10,111 bases of DNA from an uncultured Tissierellia bacterium (lineage in GTDB: Bacteria; Bacillota; Clostridia; Tissierellales; Peptoniphilaceae): positions 1 to 10,111 of the forward strand of contig CAMYOR010000022.1 in NCBI GenBank assembly GCA_947278105.1, written 5' to 3'. How positions within the stretch are numbered: position 1 is the stretch's first letter; each line of letters begins with the position of its first letter. The translations under genes were made by a program, and so were the position numbers. The notes beneath the pieces were generated by a model. That model saw only the letters and a list, made by a program, of their open reading frames with translations. It ran no database searches and was not told the origin of the DNA. Positions 1 through 5,126 of this stretch are shown in pieces.

Positions 1-48
1 TCTACACCTCTCTATTCGTCGGCAGCGTCAGATGTGTATAAGAGACAG
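1..48 (+). other. Illumina Nextera (Tn5) i5 adapter, not genomic
   Basis: This is library adapter left at the contig end. Bases 1-7 are the last bases of the P5 arm, bases 8-15 read CTCTCTAT, which is the Nextera i5 index S502, bases 16-29 are the Read 1 adapter (TCGTCGGCAGCGTC), and bases 30-48 are the Tn5 mosaic end (AGATGTGTATAAGAGACAG). Genomic sequence starts at 49. The match is recalled from the published adapter set and is continuous over all 48 bases. Confidence 0.98.
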
Positions 49-54
49 CACAAA

Positions 55-92
55 CCGAGCCCCCTGCGTTCCCGCAGGGGGCTCGGGGTTTT
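55..92. terminator. Strong GC-rich intrinsic terminator
   Basis: A perfect 14-bp stem (55-68 with 73-86) closes a TTCC loop and is followed on the plus strand by GGTTTT. On the minus strand the stem is followed by TTTG, a weaker T-run that is cut off by the adapter. It lies about 90 bases past the stop of the Tyr-rich protein gene, so it could end that minus-strand transcript, a plus-strand gene lost at the contig end, or both. A second, weaker inverted repeat (about 91-101 with 126-136, built on CCTAAGG/CCTTAGG) sits between it and the stop codon. Confidence 0.75.
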
Positions 93-173
93 AACCTAAG
101 GGTCTTGACGGAAATCCTCGAAGGGCCTTAGGTAAATTCCTAAAAGACCTTGATGTTAACGAGTTAATGCAAA

Positions 174-1049
174 TTAGTAGGTCAGGGAGTTCAGGAAGTG
201 GCTCTGGACCACTTGCTCGGACTCAGGAATGTTGTAATTAAACTGGGCAGGAGCTTGTTCATTTCCCTTGAGAGAATCTAAAGCGTAATCCTCAATCGTG
301 GTATCGGCTTCGTAGGGAGTTATAACGGGCACGATTTTCTCATCCGCGGATACGCCCAGATAAGCCTTATAGTCGACGTCGAGGTTATTTGCCTTATCTT
401 CTTCGAAGATGTACTGACGGCCGGGCTCAGAGGTGAAGAGCGGATACTGGATGCTTGCGCCCTTTTCGCCATTGGCGATGATTGCCTTGGCTCTTTCATC
501 CATGGGCGCAGGAGTATGCTCACGGACATTGATGAAGTCGTCATAGTAGTTGACGTGCATGACATAATCCAGCTCCAGGTCGGAATCATTGTGATTGAAG
601 GAGTAGGGCCAGTAAGCGCTTTCGTTCCAGTTATTCCAAACATAGTATGAAGGCCAATAATAGCCATAATCCCAGCTCCAGTAAGCGGGATAATAGTAAT
701 ACTTATAGCCGCCGTAATACTTGCTCAGATAATGGGCATAGTCCCAGTTATCATAATGATAGGGAGAACCGACCTTATGGACATGATCATAGAAGTCATT
801 CCAGGCATCGTAACGGAAGTAATAATCATTGTAGGATACTCCGTAATACTTCTCCAGGAATTTCTGTCTCGCCAGATCATTAGACCCATAGTACCAATAC
901 CAACCATAATTGCGAACATAATCCTGATAAGCGTCAAAGGCTTTATCCTCCGCGCTTTCAGCCTTTTCGGCGTAGGCCTGGCCTGGGAATGCGGCGACTA
1001 AGATGAGGGCGACCGCAGCGAGGACAAGACCAAATTTACGAACTTTCAT
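174..1049 (-). CDS. Secreted Tyr/Trp-rich protein of unknown function
   Basis: A 291-residue protein I do not recognise. Residues 1-27 are a typical Sec signal peptide (KVRK start, hydrophobic core, AYA before Glu28), so it is probably exported. Residues 41-170 are extremely aromatic: I count 35 Tyr and 10 Trp in 130 residues, in runs such as YYGGYKYYYY, mixed with Asp, Asn and His. The C-terminal part (about 171-291) is ordinary, acidic and without aromatic clusters, and ends in LNSLTY. No Cys, membrane anchor or sortase motif is visible. The start is fixed by AGGAGG at 1057-1062, seven bases before the ATG. It has its own promoter and terminators on both sides, so it is likely monocistronic. 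Aromatic-rich exported proteins can be matrix, adhesive or cross-linked wall components, but that role here is only an inference. Confidence 0.85.
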   Translation of the reverse strand: MKVRKFGLVLAAVALILVAAFPGQAYAEKAESAEDKAFDAYQDYVRNYGWYWYYGSNDLARQKFLEKYYGVSYNDYYFRYDAWNDFYDHVHKVGSPYHYDNWDYAHYLSKYYGGYKYYYYPAYWSWDYGYYWPSYYVWNNWNESAYWPYSFNHNDSDLELDYVMHVNYYDDFINVREHTPAPMDERAKAIIANGEKGASIQYPLFTSEPGRQYIFEEDKANNLDVDYKAYLGVSADEKIVPVITPYEADTTIEDYALDSLKGNEQAPAQFNYNIPESEQVVQSHFLNSLTY

Positions 1050-1124
1050 TCTTCTACCTCCTATTTATGCTTTCCTTTTCAGTCCGAAAGAAGGGCATAG
1101 AATCCCCCACTTTCTTTCAAAGCC

Positions 1125-1154
1125 ATTATAGCACGTATTGAAGATGGCTGGCAA
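1125..1154 (-). promoter_or_regulatory. Promoter of the Tyr-rich protein gene
   Basis: On the minus strand there is a perfect TATAAT (1125-1130) with an extended TGC just before it, and TTGCCA (1149-1154) 18 bases upstream. The -35 box lies inside the arm of the terminator of the preceding flavoprotein gene. Transcription would begin near 1118, giving a leader of about 70 bases with an AGGAGG site. Confidence 0.7.
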
Positions 1155-1190
1155 CGAAAAAGGGCGTGATTCGCCCTTTTCCCTGCCAGC
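1147..1190 (-). terminator. Intrinsic terminator of the flavoprotein gene
   Basis: Nested hairpin: outer arms GCTGGCA (1147-1153) and TGCCAGC (1184-1190), inner 9-bp stem AAAAGGGCG (1158-1166) with CGCCCTTTT (1172-1180). Read on the minus strand the inner stem ends in TTTTT. It lies 16 bases after the stop codon of the upstream minus-strand gene. Confidence 0.75.
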
Positions 1191-1205
1191 TTTAAGGTCT
1201 TTCTT

Positions 1206-3086
1206 TTACTTTGAAAGCATCTCGGAGATCGTCTTACCGGCGAAGTAGCCCGAGGTCAGAGCCCAGCCGACATCCGATCCGGGGATGGAGTCGTTTCCGC
1301 GGGCGCCGCCTGCGACATCGCCAGCGGCATAGAGGCCCTCGATCACCTTGCCCTCTTTATTGACAACCTGGAGCTTGGGGTTGATTTTTAGGCCCCCCAG
1401 GGTCGTTGCAAAGCGCGGCTTTTGCTCGACGAGGTAGTAGGGGCCCTCGCCGATTTTCGCGGTCATGTAGGCGGGATCGCGGCCAAAGTCCTCATCCTTG
1501 CCCTTATCGACAAAGGAATTATAGCGGTCAACAGTTTCCTTGAGATTCTTGGGATCGACCTGGACGATCTTTGCCGCGTCCTCCAGCATTTCCGCGTGGG
1601 CAAAATAGGGGGCGTCTTTTCCGTTATTCTCCAGCCAGCCATCCAGCATTTCCTGGGAAATCCCGTAGCCGCCGACATTGTCCCGGAAATGATCAAAGGT
1701 CTTCTGATCCATGAGAAGGAAGAGACGGCCATCGGGCTGCTTGGCCATCTGCTTTACAATGTCAATGCCCGCGGCCCTTTCATTAACGACTCGCTTCCCC
1801 TCGCGGTCCACGAGAATTCCGCTCACATCCCAGGCCGCCATGGATCCATTGTAGGTCGATTTGGCAATGCCCGGCTTCCACTCGACCCCGTTTTCAAAGA
1901 GCTCGACATAGCCTTGGTTAACCACGTCTGCCCCGATTTTCTGGGCCATCTCCATGCCCTCGCCCTGGGCCAGCTGGGCCCCGTAAAAGACGAAGTTGTC
2001 CAGTTCCTTGGGCAGAAGATCCTTTCTTGCCCCGTAGCTTCCTGTCGCAAGAAGAACTGCCTTCGCTCGGACCTCTACAGGCGTCCCATCCTTATCTATG
2101 GCCTTGACGCCAACCACCCGGCCATTTTCGACGATTAAATCCTTCGCCTTGGTATCGAGGTGAACGTCCACCTTGGACTCGGCCATCTTCTTCTTATAGA
2201 CTTCATTAAGGCCAAAACCGGCGCCCTCATAGACCATGGCCCGGTCGACCGAATTTTCACTTAAAGGCGTAAGCTTCTCCGGGATGGGGACCTGGATATG
2301 GTCATTGATCCAGTCCGTCGCCGGGCCCATCTGATCCACATAGACCTTAAGGTCCTCCGGAATGCTCTTTCCTCCGCCGTTTTTCATAATATCGTCATAG
2401 GCCCTCTGGAGGGTATCATTTTTAATCCCATATTTTTCCGACTGGAGTTTAGAGCCGGTAATGAGGACATAGGCTCCGCTAAAGGCCGTATGGCCGCCCA
2501 GCATGGCATTTTTTTCCAGAAGAATGACTGACTTTCCGGCATCATCCGCCGCCAGGGCCGCCGTCATCCCTGCGCCGCCGCCGCCAACAATGGCAATGTC
2601 CGCCTCCAGCTTGACAGGATCCTTTGCCGGCGTCTTCGGGACCTCTTTTTTCAAAAGGGTCAGGTCCGCCCCGGCACTCTCCGCGGCATTGAGGACCGCC
2701 TCTTTAATCGCGGCGGAGGTAACGGTCGCACCATTGACTGCATCGACGGCCACCCTCTGATGTTTAATAATGTCCTTGGGAATCCGCTCAAAAGCGGCCT
2801 TTGCGACGGTCTCCGTCTCTTCATTTTTCCCGATGACAATATTTTTGATCTCCCAATCGGTAAACTCAACCTGGACTTCAATGGCGCCGTTATGGCCATT
2901 TACTTTTTCCTTATAAGTGCCAGGCGTAAAATGGACCTTTTTTTCGCCTTCATCCGCTGTCTTTTCCCCGGCAGCGCTCGATTCCTTTTCCCCTGAATCC
3001 TTCGGGGGAGCCTGGTTCCCGCAGGCCGCAAGCGACAGGCAAAGGGCCAAGGCAAGAAGAAAGCTCAGTAAACGTTTTCCTTTCAT
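1206..3086 (-). CDS. Flavocytochrome c/fumarate-reductase-like flavoprotein, lipoprotein with FMN-binding domain
   Basis: A 626-residue, membrane-anchored extracytoplasmic flavin oxidoreductase. The N terminus is a lipoprotein signal with lipobox LAAC and Cys22, then a Ser/Glu/Lys-rich linker. Residues about 51-140 form an FMN_bind domain with DAVNGAT (115-121). In this family the last Thr is the site where ApbE attaches FMN covalently, although Asn replaces the usual Ser/Thr before GAT. Residues about 160-626 are an FAD_binding_2/flavocytochrome c domain: the dinucleotide motif VGGGGAG (167-173), the ribose-binding Glu in LLEK (191), GGHTAFSGA, and the late FAD motif AAGDVAGG (587-594). The family reduces fumarate, urocanate or related enoates. 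Here the His residues that normally precede the TMGG motif are replaced (RFATTLGG, 558-565), so the substrate is open. AGGAGG at 3095-3100 fixes the start. The leader has a small hairpin (3118-3132). No ApbE gene is in the window. Confidence 0.9.
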   Translation of the reverse strand: MKGKRLLSFLLALALCLSLAACGNQAPPKDSGEKESSAAGEKTADEGEKKVHFTPGTYKEKVNGHNGAIEVQVEFTDWEIKNIVIGKNEETETVAKAAFERIPKDIIKHQRVAVDAVNGATVTSAAIKEAVLNAAESAGADLTLLKKEVPKTPAKDPVKLEADIAIVGGGGAGMTAALAADDAGKSVILLEKNAMLGGHTAFSGAYVLITGSKLQSEKYGIKNDTLQRAYDDIMKNGGGKSIPEDLKVYVDQMGPATDWINDHIQVPIPEKLTPLSENSVDRAMVYEGAGFGLNEVYKKKMAESKVDVHLDTKAKDLIVENGRVVGVKAIDKDGTPVEVRAKAVLLATGSYGARKDLLPKELDNFVFYGAQLAQGEGMEMAQKIGADVVNQGYVELFENGVEWKPGIAKSTYNGSMAAWDVSGILVDREGKRVVNERAAGIDIVKQMAKQPDGRLFLLMDQKTFDHFRDNVGGYGISQEMLDGWLENNGKDAPYFAHAEMLEDAAKIVQVDPKNLKETVDRYNSFVDKGKDEDFGRDPAYMTAKIGEGPYYLVEQKPRFATTLGGLKINPKLQVVNKEGKVIEGLYAAGDVAGGARGNDSIPGSDVGWALTSGYFAGKTISEMLSK

Positions 3087-3198
3087 TGTAAAAACCTCCT
3101 TATTTTTAGAATGGGGTCCCTCTTTGCGAGGGCATCGTCTTTCCTGCTTTCTATTCTACCCAAAAATCAAGCCGAAAATCCCGTTTTTTACGGGGCAA

Positions 3199-3235
3199 CA
3201 AAAAAAAGCGCGGAGGAAAATCCTCCGCGCTTTTT
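3199..3235. terminator. Bidirectional intrinsic terminator
   Basis: A 10-bp perfect stem GCGCGGAGGA (3208-3217) with TCCTCCGCGC (3221-3230) and a three-base loop, preceded by a run of eight or more A (ending 3207) and followed by TTTTT (3231-3235). On the minus strand it gives a strong T-run just after the surface-protein gene that ends at 3278. It also works on the plus strand. Confidence 0.85.
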
Positions 3236-3277
3236 GGTTCGATTGCCATTTACGGCCTAGGGCCGCCTTGGTCGAAA

Positions 3278-4660
3278 CTATCTATTGTGTTTGGTGGCTA
3301 CGTAAGCGCCAGCAGCAGCGATGCCGGATACTAAGTAAGAAAGAACCATGACATCACCAGTTCCAGGGTTGTTGGACTGATTTTTGGCTGGTGTTACAGC
3401 GACTTTGGTATCAGCGGGTTTTACAGGAGCTTTCAGAGCAGGGTTCTTGTAAACTCTCTCATACTCTGCAGTGCCTGCGAAGATGTATTCGAAGGTGACT
3501 TCGTACTTAGCAGGATCAGAATCCTTGACCTTGACAGCCTTTGGAGCGACGGCAGGAGCGTAGAACCAGAGACCAGCCTTGTCATGTGTACGATAGTCTG
3601 GCATTGGGAAGAGGACCTTTGCGGCGCAAGGATCAACCTTGCCGATGTTCTCGATTGCCCAGAGGGTAGCCTTGAATGGGTTGCCATCGACGAGACGGTC
3701 ATATTTTTCGGTGATGTCTCTGCCGGGCCAGTATCCCATGGACTTCTCTAAAGAGGTCTCGTTGGGAACGATCTTCCAAGCAACTTCGTATTTCTTGGGG
3801 GTGTAGTCTACGTATACAGGTACGTAGTAGATGCCGTTATGAACCTTGATATATTCGTCTTTGTTCTTGATGGCTTCTTCAGTAATCTCAGGAATTCTGG
3901 CCTGGAATTTAATCTTGCCTGATTCATAGTCAACCAGGCTGAATGGCATTCCAAAGCGGAAGGAGATGTAACCATAATCGTCATTGTATTCTTTGGCGAT
4001 CAGTTCATATCCGTGCATATTGATGTGCTCAGCGACCATGTCAACATCAGGAACGTTGTTGATCTTGTACCAGTTAGCATGAGCGTTTAACTTGTCGAGC
4101 ATTTCCTGAGCCTTATCCTGGCTATGATCACGGACATATTCGCAAGCTTTCTTTGCCATTACGAAGTAAGGACGGAACTGATAGTATCCATCGATCTTTC
4201 CGGGCTTTTCAGCGTCGGCTGGCTTTTCCTCAGCAGCTTTGCCGAAGACGTATACTACGTGAAGGGCGTACGCATCTGGGGTATTTTCGTCCGCCAGTTG
4301 TACGTCCTCATATTTTTTTTCTTTGAGGACAGGAGTGACTTCTACGCCAGTTTTATTGGCAAGGGTCTGTGCATTTTTCTCAAAGTTTTCTAAGTACAAC
4401 TTAGCCCAATCAGCAATATTGGTATCTTTGGTGATTTTAGGAGCGCCAGATTTTACTGTAACTGATAAAGCCTCTGCCTGTGCAGCGGCAATTTGCTTTG
4501 GTTCTAATTTTGCCAGAGAATTCTCATCTAATTTTGCGTCCACTGAAGAGATTTCCTTCTCAACCGGTTGTGGTTTAGCAGCCTTAGCAACTGGCATCAG
4601 TGGCAATACGAGAGCCACAGCGAGGACCAGCGCTAAAACGATTTTAGCAAATTTTTTCAT
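3278..4660 (-). CDS. Exported surface protein with NPGTG sortase-like tail
   Basis: A 460-residue protein of unknown family. Residues 1-27 are a signal peptide (MKKFAKIV, long hydrophobic core, AKA before the mature start). The mature part is Lys/Glu-rich and, from about residue 215, rich in aromatic beta-like segments (DDYGYISFRFG, YYVPVYVDYTP, GLWFYAPAVAP). The C terminus is a proline/lysine/threonine stretch, then NPGTG (431-435), a hydrophobic segment and the basic tail KHNR, which is the layout of a cell-wall sorting signal. NPxTG is a known variant of the LPxTG family, but the sortase is not in this window, so wall anchoring is inferred. AGGAGG at 4671-4676 sits ten bases before the ATG. 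A strong promoter and a structured leader suggest high expression. The gene is monocistronic, ending at the terminator near 3203-3235. Confidence 0.85.
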   Translation of the reverse strand: MKKFAKIVLALVLAVALVLPLMPVAKAAKPQPVEKEISSVDAKLDENSLAKLEPKQIAAAQAEALSVTVKSGAPKITKDTNIADWAKLYLENFEKNAQTLANKTGVEVTPVLKEKKYEDVQLADENTPDAYALHVVYVFGKAAEEKPADAEKPGKIDGYYQFRPYFVMAKKACEYVRDHSQDKAQEMLDKLNAHANWYKINNVPDVDMVAEHINMHGYELIAKEYNDDYGYISFRFGMPFSLVDYESGKIKFQARIPEITEEAIKNKDEYIKVHNGIYYVPVYVDYTPKKYEVAWKIVPNETSLEKSMGYWPGRDITEKYDRLVDGNPFKATLWAIENIGKVDPCAAKVLFPMPDYRTHDKAGLWFYAPAVAPKAVKVKDSDPAKYEVTFEYIFAGTAEYERVYKNPALKAPVKPADTKVAVTPAKNQSNNPGTGDVMVLSYLVSGIAAAGAYVATKHNR

Positions 4661-4695
4661 TCTTTAAATTCCTCCTAAGTTTTTAATAGATAGTT

Positions 4696-4746
4696 CAAAT
4701 GTACATTTGCAATCGACCAATTGCAGAAGGGTTTCTTAAAACCCTT
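4696..4746 (-). promoter_or_regulatory. Leader with three consecutive inverted repeats
   Basis: In the leader of the surface-protein gene, from the 5' end of the transcript: AAGGGTTT/AAACCCTT (4727-4746, four-base loop), TGCAAT/ATTGCA (4708-4725, six-base loop) and the 14-bp palindrome CAAATGTACATTTG (4696-4709). The first starts about five bases after the predicted transcription start, the position of mRNA-stabilising 5' stem-loops. The palindrome could instead be an operator. Confidence 0.6.
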
Positions 4747-4758
4747 ACTGTGAGTTTA

Positions 4759-4786
4759 ATTATATCCATGTCCAGAGAGATTGCAA
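4759..4786 (-). promoter_or_regulatory. Promoter of the NPGTG surface-protein gene
   Basis: Minus strand: TTGCAA (4781-4786), 16-base spacer, perfect TATAAT (4759-4764). Transcription would start near 4752, giving a leader of roughly 90 bases. The -35 box is eight bases past the stop codon of the small upstream gene. Confidence 0.75.
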
Positions 4787-4793
4787 GAGAAAT

Positions 4794-4931
4794 CTACAAA
4801 TTTTCTACACATTTCGCCACATTTTCCTCATAATTTGGTGGAATTCTTACAAATTTTAACTTTTTAGGAAGATAAACTTCCTTTTTGGCAAAAAATTCTT
4901 CCGGGTAGGTTTTGATTGAACGATTCCTCAT
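4794..4931 (-). CDS. Small basic protein, 45 residues, unknown function
   Basis: A short reading frame starting MRNRSIKTYPEEFF and ending NYEENVAKCVENL. It is Lys/Arg-rich in its first two thirds, with one Cys near the end and no membrane segment. Support for coding: GGAGG at 4937-4941 five bases before the ATG, a good promoter (4978-5006) at a normal distance, a composition like a soluble protein, and a stop placed just before the next promoter. In-frame ATG codons upstream (to 4958) lack a ribosome site. It is divergent from the SIR2-like gene and shares its promoter region, so it could be a partner or regulator of that gene, or an independent small gene. I recognise no family. Confidence 0.5.
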   Translation of the reverse strand: MRNRSIKTYPEEFFAKKEVYLPKKLKFVRIPPNYEENVAKCVENL

Positions 4932-4953
4932 GATCGCCTCCATAATCCTCAAT

Positions 4954-4982
4954 TTCATTATTTAAATTAAAGGAGATATAAT
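4954..4982 (+). promoter_or_regulatory. Candidate promoter of the SIR2-like gene
   Basis: Plus strand: perfect TATAAT (4977-4982) with a weak -35 TTCATT (4954-4959) at a 17-base spacing. Transcription would start near 4989, leaving a leader of about 140 bases before the ATG at 5127. The -10 box overlaps the opposite-strand -10 box. Confidence 0.5.
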
Positions 4983-5006
4983 ATATGTAGTGTATTTTAG
5001 TAGCAA
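4978..5006 (-). promoter_or_regulatory. Candidate promoter of the 45-residue gene
   Basis: Minus strand: TTGCTA (5001-5006), 17-base spacer, TATTAT (4978-4983); four of six and five of six consensus positions. The next open frame with a ribosome site is the small gene starting at 4931. Confidence 0.5.
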
Positions 5007-5040
5007 AAATAAAGACATGATTTTTTTGAGGAACTGTAAA

Positions 5041-5097
5041 ATCCAGACCGATCTGTTTTCAAAAAGTCCCTACGTCAGATTGCAGAGCGGCCTGGAT
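5041..5097 (+). promoter_or_regulatory. Leader stem-loop before the SIR2-like gene
   Basis: Arms fold as ATCCAG (5041-5046) with CTGGAT (5092-5097), an A/C mismatch, CCG (5048-5050) with CGG (5088-5090), then ATCTG (5051-5055) with CAGAT (5076-5080) past a seven-base bulge. That is 14 pairs around a 20-base loop. It ends 30 bases before the chosen ATG, leaving the AAAGGA ribosome site free. There is no T-run, so it is not an ordinary terminator. It could be a cis-regulatory RNA or a protein-binding site. Confidence 0.4.
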
Positions 5098-5126
5098 GGA
5101 AATTCTTCGTGCGAAAGGATACCGCC

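Noticed and set aside
1422..2138. A 238-codon plus-strand open frame.
   Set aside because: It lies wholly opposite the well-supported flavoprotein gene, has no ribosome site and matches no known protein.
4866..4886. Hairpin AGGAAG/CTTCCT with TTTTT, resembling a plus-strand terminator.
   Set aside because: It falls inside the proposed 45-codon gene on the other strand, the stem is only six pairs, and no plus-strand transcript is known to enter it.
5109..5126. GTG at 5109 as the start of the SIR2-like gene.
   Set aside because: The ATG at 5127 has AAAGGA at good spacing, and the extra six residues add nothing to the domain. It cannot be fully excluded.
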